This document shows, in pieces, positions 10,571-21,400 of a DNA stretch of 64,000 nucleotides. This stretch comes from Apostichopus japonicus. Lineage: Eukaryota; Echinodermata; Holothuroidea; Aspidochirotida; Stichopodidae. Numbering within the stretch: position 1 is the first letter of the stretch; each line of letters opens with the position of its first letter. Both the position numbers and the translations under genes were made by a program. Below the pieces are notes generated by a model, which saw only the letters and a program-made list of their open reading frames with translations, had not been told where the DNA came from and did no database searches. The stretch is taken from the NCBI RefSeq assembly GCF_037975245.1, contig NC_092576.1, forward strand, positions 8,945,501 through 9,009,500. The letters are read 5' to 3'.

Positions 10571-10897
10571 GTTGTTCTAATAGCAAGTAGACGGTAGTCA
10601 CTGATGGGAACAAGTCTGCCAGCTGTCCAGCTACTCTGCATATGCAGGAAACTCTCCCAGTTGGGCTGTTGATCACTTTATAACTAGAATTAAGATATGT
10701 ATTATATGTCCCATCACTGTTATCAGTCACTCTGTGTGAACTGTCCAGAGAAATCACATCTGGTGAGGCAACCCATTCCAGATGGACTCTGGGTCTAATG
10801 CCAGTCAAGGAACAGTCAATGAAACCTCTTGTATTTCCTTGTACTATGACTTGGTTGGTTCGTCCATTTACCACAGGATAGCCAGGTTCAGGTGGAA
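10571..10897 (-). CDS. Ig-like domain exon, canonical C-W-C
   Basis: This is a 327-nt exon, phase 1-1, with acceptor ATTTCAG and donor GTAAGT. It encodes a short Pro-rich lead (PPEPGYPVVNG) and one Ig-like domain: B-strand Cys in GFIDCSLTG, Trp in HLEWVASPD, and an F-strand pair in VSCICRVAG. The DNSDGTYNTYLNSS stretch parallels the exon X domains. It is the most canonical Ig domain of the set and belongs to the minus-strand membrane Ig gene. Confidence 0.78.
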
Positions 10898-11059
10898 CTG
10901 AAATATGAAATTTGATTTTTTATTTTTTTCTTATTAAATCAACTGTTTAAAACAGTTAATATACACATCCATTACTGCCTGATTTATGTCACAGAAAACC
11001 AAATGCTGCAGTCTTCTAAAATTGATCTGCAAGCATTGATGGAAAATGTAACATCCAAA

Positions 11060-11307
11060 ATGTATGTATGTATGTATATGTGATCTTCCCACAAGCAGGA
11101 ACTCGCGAAAGAAGCCATGGAGGCTTGTAGACTCGCAAGCTGACCGAAGCCAATCTCTCGGCACACATCCATTTAACGTCCATGTCGGGAAGTTGTTATT
11201 GAACAACACCCTTGCCAGACGACACACATTGCTGTCGGCGGGGAATCGGACCGGGGATCTCATGACTGGGAGACGCCGGCGTTAACCACTAGGCTATACA
11301 CTCCGCC
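11060..11307 (-). mobile_element. tRNA-derived SINE
   Basis: Read on the minus strand from 11307, the sequence begins GGCGGAGTGTATAGCC. It contains an RNA polymerase III A box (TAGCCTAGTGGTTAACGCC) and a B box (GGTCCGATTCCCC) with tRNA-like spacing, then an unrelated body and a tail of (ACAT)n repeats at about 11060-11080. The lack of a foldable tRNA 3' half after the B box and the microsatellite tail argue for a SINE rather than a tRNA gene. Confidence 0.8.
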
Positions 11308-12030
11308 TTGAAGTTCACTTAACCATGAACCTTAATGAAGTTCACTTAACCATCACATCAAATTAAGGAAATTGTTGTAATATCATATGTATGCATGCCA
11401 CTTGCACTGTCAGATAAGGCTGTCACAAAGAATGAAAATACTGCAAAATAAAATTCTCAAATAACAGCTTTTTTTAAAAAAAAAAGTGACTAGTGTTATA
11501 GTACATCAAAATATACAGCAGCTGTCTCATGACACCTGTGACCTTAATTGTTTACTTTTGGAGCTGTTCTACTTTGTTGGGTGTTTTCCATCTATTTTGT
11601 TTGCATGTGAAAGATACTTGGAAAAGGGTGTCCAGAAGTTCGGCAGGGGTGTAGGTGAGGAGTAAACTGGAAGAGTGAGGGTAGATACAGGAATTTCAGC
11701 ATTATTTACCAATATTAATTCTAAAATTGTCATTTAATAACAACTTTAGCATACTAGCAAAAAAATTAACAGGTATATTACATTTACATGGAAGGCTACT
11801 TTACACTGCACCTGAACTGTGTTGTATGTGATATTCAGTCAATGTTATAGTGCTTCTTTGTAACTCTTGAGGCAATAATAACTACACATATGCAAAACAG
11901 CCATCTACATCATTACAACATCATACTGTACCAGCAACACTTAAAATGTACCCTCTCAATGTTACACAAGAGCCATGCAACCTTTCTACAGTATTTAGTA
12001 ATTGTTGTTACATCATTCCAAAAATTGCTC
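11308..12030. other. Intron; short direct repeat then unique sequence
   Basis: GAAGTTCACTTAACCAT occurs twice in tandem at about 11311-11352. Beyond that the DNA is unremarkable until 11940-12030, which aligns with 55070-55145 (the shared word TGTTACACAAGAGCCATGCA). It therefore marks the edge of a segmental duplication that includes the first-Ig exon. Confidence 0.5.
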
Positions 12031-12085
12031 TACAGTGGTGTTCCGTCGAGGTTGACACGACCGTCCGGACGCGACGTTTTCAGAC

Positions 12086-12093
12086 ACTTTAGG
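12086..12093 (+). repeat. Nested hAT target-site duplication, left copy (ACTTTAGG)
   Basis: ACTTTAGG directly precedes the left terminus and is repeated exactly at 16480-16487. Confidence 0.9.
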
Positions 12094-12794
12094 CAACCCT
12101 TTTTAATTCCCCAGTGAATGAGGTCGCCAGGAGGAAAATCCTGTGGCGACTAGATCTTTATTTTTCCCAAATTCTGGTCGCCCAGAATGAAAATGTGGTC
12201 GCCACTTTGATATGCTAAATATTAGTACAAAAAAACACTAGGCTTAGGCTCAACATCGAGTAGCACTACTGTCAGTACTTACTACACTAACGTTGAACTT
12301 GAAAGCTAGTAGTTACACTGATGACAGTGGCTAGTAGTATATTTTGATTTTAAAATAATGACAGAGGCTAATGTATATTATTTTCTAACAAAATGGTACG
12401 GTGAAAATATCTTACCTGTTCAGATTTGCCAAGTCCTGACTTTAAAGTTATTCCCAAATTCAAAAAAGGGTCGTAATGTATAAATACTAGGTCCTGACCG
12501 TTCGTGCACAAATATCAGTCAAACAATTTATAAACGTAAACACAACTAAATTTAATAACGTTAACACATGTACAGGCCCTGACTGGCTCGCGTACTGCCA
12601 AACAATGTAATTTTCTGAGTTCAAACGCTCAAAGATGTCAGCGCAAAATACGAAAGCCACGACTACAACAGTAAGTTGTAGTTTTAACTAGTAAATAAAG
12701 TTAACAGCATGCGTGCCTAGCATGAATTGATTGTAAAAACGGGCAAACTGATAAGTTCTGTATAGTCTCAATAAATAGATCCATGACATAGTTA

Positions 12795-14993
12795 TTACTT
12801 TTCTCCACTGTTACTTTCTTCTGCGGCATTTTCTGTTTCGGTTTTGCGACTTTTGCGTGCAGGTACTCGATGTCCATGAACATGTTTTCGACCATTGTTT
12901 TCCCAGTACCAGTGTTCTATTGCTGGAATCGGATCAAAATCTGCAAGTGGGGGGCCATTGACAGTGATTTGCATCAAATTGTCCAGAGTTTTGGGAAGGA
13001 GTGAGGTTCTGTAGACACTTTTGATTCTAGTGACTGCCGAGAATCCCCTTTCACAGCAAGCAGATGAAATGGGTAAAGAAACCATCAAGTTGAGGAGACT
13101 ATGCATAACAGGGTATTCAGTGTCGCTGGCAACGATGTAATCATGTACCTCTGAATATATATTTTTTTCAGTTTGTAGTGAGGTTATGTGCGCTTCAATT
13201 GAGTTCCATTCTTGGTGAGCTTTGAGTATTGCATTTGCTGCGTCGAGGGGTAGAAAGCGTTCGAATCTATGGACCAGTTGGTTGATGAGGGCTAGTTTGT
13301 CACTGGACTTGCTCCATGTACGTGGGTCGAAAATTCTGCAAGCGCGTATTGTTGTATCTTCGTCCTCTACTAGGCGCTTTTGTATGGCAGTTTTCGTTTC
13401 TGCTACAAGTTTTTGAGAATGCTCGACAAAGCAATCTTTCGCCCCAATGCCGCTCAAAACAATACCATGGTACAAATTTGTCTCTCCAACTTCGTTGAAA
13501 AACATTTCGGAAAAACTTCCCGACTTCGGACTTTCTTTCAAGTTATCCAAGCTGATGATGGTTGAATTTATGACGTAGGGTAGTTGTGCCGCGACTATGG
13601 TGTCCTTCTGAAGAGTAACAGACAGTTGCTCCAGGGGGTTTAAATAGTCAGTTACAAAATGTAGAAAGGAAACAAATCTGTATGATGATATGGTTTTAAG
13701 CAGCCCTCGTGCAGTTGCCGCATCTGTTGTGTCCGCTGCCCCCATGTTTTGGAGATGTAAGATAGTTGGCTTCAAGTTTTTGACCAATGCTTTGGTAGCT
13801 CTGTGCTTACTGGCCACCCATCGAACCGCGTGAATAGTGTGGAATTTATTGACTGTCTGGTGACAAATGGCGGCTATTTCTTCAAGCTGAGTTGTTTTCT
13901 TGGGCGATCTATGGTACAATGCATAAATGCTGCAAATGGTTGTGTCAAACGTCGACATGTACGGTATCTTCTTCCAAGCATCTTGCAGTGCGAGCTGTAG
14001 TCGATGTGCAATACAATGAACATAAATCACCTTTGGGATTTCTTGCTTTATCTTGCCAAACAACCCTCCCTCACAGCCACTCATAACACTTTCCCCATCT
14101 GCCCATAAAGCTAAAATGGAATCTTTCATTCCGTCCCAGTTTTCAATGCCAAAACTTTCTTTAATTTTTGCGAAATACCCATCTGCATTTGCTTGTTCCA
14201 ATGGGATAACCTTCCATAACATTGTCTTTGGGGAATCTTCGTCGGTGAATTTGACGTAAATGTTACAGTTCTCAAGCATGGCCCTGTCGGTGGAACTATC
14301 GCAAATGATGGAGAAAGGCCGGGCCCGTGTCGATGAATCAGCATTCATGCTCGATTGTGTTTCATCCCGTAGAACAGCAGCAATATGCTCGACAAACTCT
14401 CCACATTTTTGATTATGAACATACTGATCCTCGACAGTAATACCATTTTTTTCCTGCAACCCACACAAACCTGAGAAGCTCATAAAACTTAAGTTCTGCT
14501 TGGCAACGTAGTATGAGGTGTTGAAAAGTACTGTTAAATGTTTATACTTAGATGCTTGCATCCTGCGAGCTGCACGCGCCAGTGGTTGCTGACAAGGATT
14601 CTCAACTACTTTCTTGTGCTCTTCACATTTAAAATGAGCTTTGGATTTAGAATGAAGCACAAGCATTTCTCTCTTAAGGATATCCGTGCCTTGAACAAGT
14701 TTGGTTTTTTTATCTGCCAGATGAGGGTACTGCTCACAAACACTACAAAACATCTGTCCAGATTCTTTAATGTATTTCACCCATGGAAAGTCTTTTAACC
14801 AACTTTCGTTAAACTTCCTTGCCACCTTTTTACCTTTGTTTGCTTGAAGTGGTTTTGTCTTGCTTGACGTACTTGGGAGAGTTTCTATTTCCTCAGAATC
14901 CTTAGCACATTCAGACGACGAACTTGAGAGCCCCCCATCGTCTACTTTTCTCTTTTTTCCCAAACAATTCGCTAAAGAAAGTTGCCGAGACAT
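12795..14993 (-). CDS. hAT-type transposase, ZNF862/KIAA1586-like
   Basis: This is a 732-residue frame with no internal stop. In order it shows a basic patch GKKRKVDD (12-19), an acidic/Ser segment, and a TTF/BED-like zinc-binding region at about 68-125 (FCSVCEQYP, then H114 and H120). The RNase-H-like core has IICDSSTDRAM (Asp about 232), LWADGESVMSG (Asp about 299) and HCIAHRLQLAL (326-336). The C-terminal hAT dimerisation region is SSACCERGFSAVTRIKS (likely catalytic Glu about 648), followed by a basic tail. It resembles the ZNF862/KIAA1586 branch of hAT-derived proteins. Here it lies inside intact hAT termini, so it is read as a transposase rather than a domesticated gene. Confidence 0.88.
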   Translation of the reverse strand: MSRQLSLANCLGKKRKVDDGGLSSSSSECAKDSEEIETLPSTSSKTKPLQANKGKKVARKFNESWLKDFPWVKYIKESGQMFCSVCEQYPHLADKKTKLVQGTDILKREMLVLHSKSKAHFKCEEHKKVVENPCQQPLARAARRMQASKYKHLTVLFNTSYYVAKQNLSFMSFSGLCGLQEKNGITVEDQYVHNQKCGEFVEHIAAVLRDETQSSMNADSSTRARPFSIICDSSTDRAMLENCNIYVKFTDEDSPKTMLWKVIPLEQANADGYFAKIKESFGIENWDGMKDSILALWADGESVMSGCEGGLFGKIKQEIPKVIYVHCIAHRLQLALQDAWKKIPYMSTFDTTICSIYALYHRSPKKTTQLEEIAAICHQTVNKFHTIHAVRWVASKHRATKALVKNLKPTILHLQNMGAADTTDAATARGLLKTISSYRFVSFLHFVTDYLNPLEQLSVTLQKDTIVAAQLPYVINSTIISLDNLKESPKSGSFSEMFFNEVGETNLYHGIVLSGIGAKDCFVEHSQKLVAETKTAIQKRLVEDEDTTIRACRIFDPRTWSKSSDKLALINQLVHRFERFLPLDAANAILKAHQEWNSIEAHITSLQTEKNIYSEVHDYIVASDTEYPVMHSLLNLMVSLPISSACCERGFSAVTRIKSVYRTSLLPKTLDNLMQITVNGPPLADFDPIPAIEHWYWENNGRKHVHGHRVPARKSRKTETENAAEESNSGEK

Positions 14994-15151
14994 TTTATGA
15001 ACTACGTCTAAATTAATCCAGTGAAGAAAGGCAAAGTGAGTGACTCTAGTTTTAAAACCGCACTATACCGCTATACCCGAACTTCAAATGACTTAAGTTG
15101 TGCTATAAATTATACATGCCACGATATTGTACATTAGCTTTAGGTTGCATC

Positions 15152-15188
15152 GAAAAACCTGCCGTTTGTACTGAACGGCAGGTTTTTC
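15152..15188. repeat. Perfect 15-bp hairpin
   Basis: GAAAAACCTGCCGTT at 15152-15166 pairs with AACGGCAGGTTTTTC at 15174-15188 across a 7-nt loop. It lies about 160 bp upstream of the minus-strand transposase start and ends in a T run. The function is unknown. Confidence 0.7.
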
Positions 15189-15420
15189 CCATCTTTTTCT
15201 CATCTTTTCACACCTCAGTTGAGCTGCCTATTACGCAACTCTTCACACAACTAGTAGCCAAATCACTATCAGATCAAGGTAGAATGTCAAGGTGCGATCA
15301 AATCAACTCTTCCAAACTAATCAGTCTGTTTGCAGAAGAGATAAAGTTTCACTAAGTTGAAGTCAAGAGAGCTGAAAAATGCAACCTATGGTTAATGAAC
15401 TAATTCTTTGTCATGTAGCT

Positions 15421-15595
15421 GTACTGTAGCTATCGTTTACGTTACGATATTGTCCCATACATGTGTGTACACACGGGCCTTAATTATGGTACGATTAAGT
15501 TCTAATTCCCGCGCTTTGATAGTCGTGGCAACATAAGGCCCGTGTGCACACACATGTATGGGAAAATACCGTAACGTAAACAATAGCTACAGTAC
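15421..15595. repeat. Foldback repeat with 62-bp inverted arms
   Basis: The arm 15421-15482 (starting GTACTGTAGCTATCG) is matched in inverse by 15534-15595 with only a few mismatches. The spacer is 51 bp. This looks like a small MITE or foldback insertion inside the hAT element. No clear target duplication was seen. Confidence 0.75.
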
Positions 15596-16479
15596 CGCTC
15601 ACGTATAACTGGACACGTTTACGCGCACAGAATCGTATTAATACGTATAAACACGTACAACAATTTAAAAATGCTTACCGATAAATACTGGCGTAAAACA
15701 ATACATTTCGTATTTATTCCAATAAAGATCCACAAAGGATAAAAATGCTAAGTAGAGCTTACTTAAAGACAAATAGAAATTGCATGTACATTGTCATTTT
15801 AAGTATCCAAATACTATACAAAGAGATTCAGTTCACCGAAAATCCCTTTTCCTTACCACCTGAAGAAAACCGTCTTTTTATAAATTATAGTACCTTACAG
15901 TACTTAACATTTGATACAAAAGTAACTTCTACAACAGCTTCCCAAAATATTTGTGTCGCAATAGCTTAAGTTTTAACCGCGCAGTACAATAATTTGCATA
16001 TAACACCAAAATTTAAACTATAGGCGTCCAGGTGGCGAGAAAATGTATCATCGTGTTCAATGTGTAGTGTCGTTCCCACGGTGCGATGAACTTGGGCAAG
16101 TTGCCAAGTTCGAATGTCGATGACCTACTTATAATCCGTGCCTAATGTCAATGGGAATTAGATGCATGTTACAACGGTATGGTACGTAGACAACTACGAC
16201 ATGTGTGTAAAGCGGTCTTAGGAAATTATTGTTGCTTTGTACTTTGCGATTTTTTGGAACGGGAAATCCATTCAATATTAATTTTATAGCAACGTGCGTT
16301 TAGTCAGTAAGTACATTTCAGATTTTTGTAAAGCATTGGTGAAATTTTCAGTTGCAAAAACTGGTCGCCACAGTATTTATAGGGCTGGCGACTAGCATTA
16401 ATTTTTCCAGAAATTCTCATCGCCAGCCGAGAATTTTGGTCGCCAATGCGACCATGGCGACCGTAATTAAAAAGGGTTG

Positions 16480-16900
16480 ACTTTAGGACACTTTAGGACG
16501 TTTTCTGACACCTCCGGACGGTTGGACGCTTTTGTACATTTTACTCCAACAATATTCACTTTTAATCCGGACGGAACATGCGGTTTACTGCCTACTTTTT
16601 CACACCAGATTAAATCGATCTTCTCAGTTTGTTACAATAGAAGTTACAATGGTGATATGTCCGATTCTGTCCGATAATCCGGACGTTTTTAGCCCGACTC
16701 AAAGTAACAAAACAGTAAGGATTACAGAGGCAAGAACCCTTTCATTTCAGAAAAGCGTCATGTGTCCGATAATCCGGACGCTTAAAGCTAAACTATGTTT
16801 CTATTCAAAAGCGATTTTAGAGGCAGTTCTATTATCAGCCCGCAAAACGTCTGAAACCGTCCAATAATCCGGACGGAATAAACTTTCAGTACAGGGTAGT
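16480..16900. repeat. Subterminal GGACG repeats of the TA-flanked element
   Basis: Repeated words include CACTTTAGGAC, CTCCGGACGG and three copies of a GTCC(G/A)ATAATCCGGACG motif near 16668, 16762 and 16858. Matching GGACG/GACGTTTTC words cluster at the opposite end (19255-19400). Such arrays are typical of transposase-binding regions. Confidence 0.6.
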
Positions 16901-18402
16901 ATTTCTGCTACAAACAAAGTCAAAGGTGATACAAGTTTGAACACAAAATAACTGCGAAGAAATATATTGAAGTAACGTCATGTTTTTACAAGACCATGCA
17001 ATGTACAACAACTATTTACTAACCTTTTGAAACAAAAATTCAAGCAGAAGGAGTGGGGAACAGTCACAAGAAATAAGAGAAATAACGACATATTGATGAT
17101 AATGCCCATCGGTGTTGGGCGACAACCAACCATTCCCACTATATCTTATCCTGGTTCTGAGTTGCTTCCGTTCAACAAAAATATCGTTTTACCTAGGCTA
17201 AAACGTCGGCCAAAACATTTTCAAACAACGGTACACATGAAGTAATCCAATAAATCCCAGACTGAACAACGAATATAAATACACTACAGCATCGTTACTT
17301 TATTGTTTACCTCCTCCTGCCGACACAACCGAAAATTTTTAATGTTTAATATGTAACACGTATTGAACCTTTTTTTAAATAATTTCAATGATGTAACATG
17401 TCACCCCCGTAGCTCCTTCAAAGTTGCTAAGCTTTTTATTGATAACGCCGAACGTACCCCATTACCAGACACACAAGGCGCCACGAAATGTAACACTGTC
17501 GGAAACATCTGAAAGTACTAGTAATATGCAAATATTACGAACTTTTTACCCCTACGGTGTATTTTTTCTCACCGTTCAATTGTCCGGCTATTTTCCTTTT
17601 TATTTCTTCAGTTTTTCTTTCGGTTTTTTTGACGATGAGGAAATGTTATTCGCAAAATTTGAACATGTTGAGAAACAAACAACTGGGCGTAAAATCTCAC
17701 GCACATACTTTTACTTCCAGGAATCCAGGGTAAAGCACATTGCAGCAAAGGTTGAGCTCACACGCGCTAAGCAAGGTACCTGGGAGACTGCATGGGCCAC
17801 CCCTCCTCTCTTGCGACACGGGTTAATATAGTGTTGCACGTTTTCTTGGCAGTTTGCCAGGGTTTTAACAACTCCTTGTTAGGTCAGAATAGAATGCAAA
17901 TTAACAGGTGTCAGGCTTGTGAGCAGAACCGCAGACATGACCTAGATTTCCAGGGTAGTCAATACTTTGTGCGCGCACCTGCAACCCCTTCAAGTTCAAA
18001 AGTTCACAATGAAAAGTTTTTAACTATCAACAAGTCACCACGTGTTTGGAACTTCAGACAATAAGAATGTAACATAGGGGCTACGTAAATACGGGATTAT
18101 AAACTACATACATAAGAATAGTACAGATTTATTCATATCGTTAATCGGCTGTTGCTTACTCCAGAAAATAAACTTTCAATACGTACAATATCAATCTTTC
18201 GTACAAAAAATCTTAAAAATGAAAAAAGTGGCGATATATAACTATAAATGACATCGTGGAACATTAATAAACGCATCCATTTCATTACAGCATCAACTCT
18301 CAAGTACCGCAAGCAGTGTGTACCAGTACCCTACGCTATCATAATATACAGTCCCGTGCGAAGATGGATTTAAACTGGATATACTCCCTGCGGTTTTGGC
18401 TC

Positions 18403-18880
18403 AAAATTTATTAAATCGTTGTAATTATTATAACAAAATGAGGTGAAATGCATAAGGGTAAGATTTTGTACATGGGAACCTTCACAATCCTCGTTTGAAG
18501 GAAAAATAAATAACGAAAATTTCAGAATAACTTTGAAGTCCCGTAACATGCTGAGCCCAAGTAACGTTCGATATTTGGTGTAGCCTAGGTCACGTAGGCC
18601 TATATTGACCCGCAGATATAGTGGCTGACGGTAAATCGGTAATAATAGAGTTTAATGTGCTAATTGAATGTTTCACATACGATGTTTTATTGTCGGACAC
18701 GTCTTATTTCTTTTCATTTTTCCCTTTCCATCTTTCTTTATTCCTCCCTCTCCATGTTTGTGCTGTCTGTTGTTGTTTTGTTTTTTTATCTCTGCTCCAA
18801 AATTTCCCGCGAGTCACTAAAATTTCCCAGGAACGAGGTTCCCGTGTTACCTCTTTTTTCCTGGCCTGAGTATTTTTCCT
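18403..18880 (+). repeat. Interspersed repeat shared (inverted) with 58830-59345
   Basis: About 480 bp, from AATTTATTAAATCG through GAACGAGGTTCCCG, reappears in reverse complement at 58830-59345 with small indels in the pyrimidine-rich part. Here it lies inside the TA-flanked element. The other copy ends against the reverse-transcriptase LINE. The family is unassigned. Confidence 0.75.
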
Positions 18881-19254
18881 AGTAACCTTTAACACTCAAT
18901 TTAGGCACAGAGCTTCGTCCGTCTCTCGTGTCAAAATGGACGAGACGGTACTGTACCACCTCGCGGGGGAATCGAACTTTGAACTTAGCACGCTTTTAAT
19001 AATATTTGTTAACAAAAAGTGCTGTATGTATTTACCGATATTAAATTGTCGTATGACACTAAAAAAAATTCCTTGGTAGCTGTAAGTCTCAAAATAGTAA
19101 ATGATAGTGAGTAAATATTTCTGCACAGAGTTTTTTCAGTGAACTTTTAATCCTTACAGGCTATTGTTATCACGCTTAGGAATGGTCGCGGCCGTGTGAC
19201 CGCAAATGCTCTAGATAAACACTCCACTCTTTTGTTACTATTGGGCTAGTAAAC

Positions 19255-19427
19255 TTTACATCGGACGTTTTCGGACGCTTTTGGCTTTGAATACTGGGTA
19301 TGACGGTTTTTTTTCTAACCGGACGCTTGGACGGAACCAGACACTTTCAGACGTTTTCAGACGTTTTCGGACGATTTCGGACGTTTTGAAATCGGACGAT
19401 TGGGTCAACCTCGACGGAACAACACTG
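19255..19427. repeat. Right-end GGACG repeat cluster of the TA-flanked element
   Basis: This holds about ten GGACG or AGACG words, often as GACGTTTTCNGACG, immediately inside the right terminal inverted repeat. They mirror the left-end cluster. Confidence 0.6.
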
Positions 19428-19461
19428 TATTAATCAGTTCAATGGGGCAAACAATACTTAC

Positions 19462-19773
19462 CATAGACTTTCACTGGGACTTCAAAGTAGTTATTTGCAC
19501 CAGTGGGATGAGGAACAAATAAAACTGTGTAATTAAATTCATTTTCAAATTTTACTTCATTGATGATCAAAGAACCATTTGGATGCATGCCATAGTCTCC
19601 ACTCTCATATCCTTGTCCATACATATTTGAACCCTCCTTGTAAATGAACGGGGAAGTACCAGTCACATCACCACTACCATGAATCCAACCGATTATGTCA
19701 CAGTTTTCAAAGTGACATGACACTACACCTTGTTTTCCGACCTCCAAATAAATATTTTCCTGACACGAGCCAC
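19462..19773 (-). CDS. First-type Ig exon, copy A
   Basis: This is a 312-nt phase 1-1 exon with acceptor CTTCCAG and donor GTAAGT (read from ACTTAC at 19456-19461). It encodes GSCQENIYLEVGKQGVVSC, then ENCDIIGW, a Gly/Ser-rich middle, and NGSLIINEVKFENEFNYTV. The B-strand Cys and Trp are present, but the F-strand position normally Cys is part of YTVLF, so the usual disulfide is absent. It is about 85-90% similar to 55179-55490 and arose by the same segmental duplication. No signal exon was found next to this copy. Confidence 0.75.
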
Positions 19774-19805
19774 CTGGAAGAGAAATGAAGACAAGAAACC
19801 ATAAA

Positions 19806-19830
19806 ATAACATATATATATATATATTATA
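19806..19830. repeat. (TA)n microsatellite
   Basis: A short alternating AT tract just upstream of the first-type Ig exon, copy A. Confidence 0.8.
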
Positions 19831-20689
19831 GGTGAACCAGCAAGTCAAGAGATTTTGTGATTCATTGCCCAATATAACGTTCGTACTTACGTCAGGAATA
19901 ACTTTAGCCTACATACCCAATGAGCAGGAAAACTGCAATGTAAGCCGGGCTTACGTTGAGTCATACTGTAGGATAACAGAACTTTGTGGGTAAGTTTTAC
20001 AATTCACCGCATCAAACCTTGTAATCTGTTAAAATCTGGCTGACAATTATGTTTGGACGGCTGCGTTTGTATCGGGCGGGTTTTAGTAGGACCGCACCGG
20101 ACATATCAAAACCTCTGTGCTTATGACAAATACACTGGACAGAAAGAGCTAGAGGAACCCAGCAACGTGGTATACAGCGCGTACACCGGTTTCATTGCTA
20201 CACTGTTATGTACGGATGCCTACTGTGGACAATTAGTCTGAGATGATACAGGTTTGTAGTGTAGAAATATGTTTGTGGTGACAGTATGGTCCATGACCAT
20301 AAGTACAGAAGAATGGGTTTTTAGAAAATTACCTCTATTGACCCTAAAGGAAATGAATTGAAATTGTGGAGCGCTGTAGGCGTTCTGCCAGAGCACAGAA
20401 CTGAGAACCAGAAAGCCATTTAAGGCTTATTGTGATTCCTTGCCAATTGAGATTATAATCCCAAGCTTTCGTCATTTTTATTAAATTGATCAGCAAGGTT
20501 CTTTCACTGACTGTGGACCTACCTAGTAAATATTGTAACTTACCATGTTTACAAGCTATTTTTAGCAAAAATCAACTCAAGCACTGGCCCTAATAAATGT
20601 GCATAATATCATATTGAACATACATTATCATGTACCGGCTGGCTAACTACCAACACCTTCACACAAAGTATGATTCAATTCTAAAAATG

Positions 20690-20911
20690 TTTACATTTGA
20701 CCCTTTTACCTCATAATTATTCTTGAGATGAGCACCAAAATCAAAAGGGTTATCCTACTCAGTATGGCGCATCTATGTACCAAGTATGACTTCAATCCAA
20801 CATGCCACTGTTGAGTTATCGTGTTAACGAACCAAGGACATCGCATACACACACTCACACACACGCATTAGCATAGATTCCTTGAGCCTTCGGGCAAGGA
20901 ATCAAAAATGG
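20690..20911 (+). repeat. Diverged 3' end of a HINE-like element
   Basis: It shares the order of blocks of the larger copies: a TATGGCGCATCTATG-like word, a 'ccaagtatgacttcaatcc' block, a CA-rich tract, and a closing stem-loop (ATTCCTTGAGCC / GGCAAGGAAT). It is more diverged than the copies at 28.6 and 33.6 kb. Confidence 0.55.
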
Positions 20912-21400
20912 ATCTGATAGGGATGTTGTATTTAGGGTCATAAAATGTAGTCACCTACTGTAGAGGTACAATAATCCAGCTCAGGTGAAAATATATCCTA
21001 TAATACTCAGAAACAGATCTACAGTATTCGACTCAGGTACAACATATAGTTGTCTGCCACTGTACTTGTAGAGTATAGTAAATCCCAATCGAGTCTGGGG
21101 TTTCATTACAAACTACCACATACTGTACTCTACAGAAGGTGAAAATAATGTTTACTGTACACATGGTGATATCTCAAATAACAGCCCCAACACAATCAGC
21201 CTTCCTTAATGTTCTAATATTGTTAAACCAATGACTTACAGTAAACATTGTTAACTGCATCAATCCTTTACAAATTAATTAATGACATTGAAATGAAATA
21301 TTAATACTAAAGGAACAACTAAGACTTTACAGTCATGTATTGGTATCTAATGTGTCTAATCTGGGTGTGATGGTGTATTGTCTATTCATTGTAATCAGCA
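20912..21400. other. Diverged counterpart of 56.0-56.5 kb
   Basis: Words such as AATAACAGCCCC and CCAATGACTTA occur in the same order in both places. The segmental duplication that carries the first-type Ig exon therefore extends at least this far upstream. The signal exon present in the other copy (56631-56694) is not found here; unrelated sequence begins at about 21400. Confidence 0.5.

Larger units (their letters stand above)
12094..16479 (-). mobile_element. Complete hAT transposon nested in the TA-flanked element
   Basis: This 4386-bp element has perfect 15-bp terminal inverted repeats (CAACCCTTTTTAATT at the left, AATTAAAAAGGGTTG at the right) and a perfect 8-bp duplication ACTTTAGG on each side. 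Both subterminal regions carry several GGTCGCC/GGCGACC words in both orientations, likely transposase-binding sites. The single coding frame lies on the minus strand. The 15.0-16.4 kb side is non-coding and contains two hairpin-forming repeats. Confidence 0.93.
12033..19427. mobile_element. TA-flanked terminal-inverted-repeat DNA transposon (non-autonomous), interrupted by a hAT
   Basis: The left end starts CAGTGGTGTTCCGTCGAGG; the right end, inverted, starts CAGTGTTGTTCCGTCGAGG, and inverted identity continues through GTTGAC. The element is flanked by TA at 12031-12032 and 19428-19429. The paralogous segment at about 55130-55155 shows the same flanks without the element, which confirms both ends. 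Removing the nested hAT and one copy of its duplication leaves about 3.0 kb with no recognisable transposase. A TA duplication and CAGTG ends suggest a Tc1/mariner-type superfamily, though this is unproven. The inner ends are full of GGACG-containing words. Confidence 0.85.

Noticed and set aside
11240-11307. Functional tRNA gene
   Set aside because: A and B boxes are present but the 3' half does not fold as a tRNA, and a SINE body with an ACAT tail follows.
17424-17831. 135-codon frame inside the TA-flanked element as its transposase
   Set aside because: Hydrophobic, compositionally biased, no DDE/D or DNA-binding motif.
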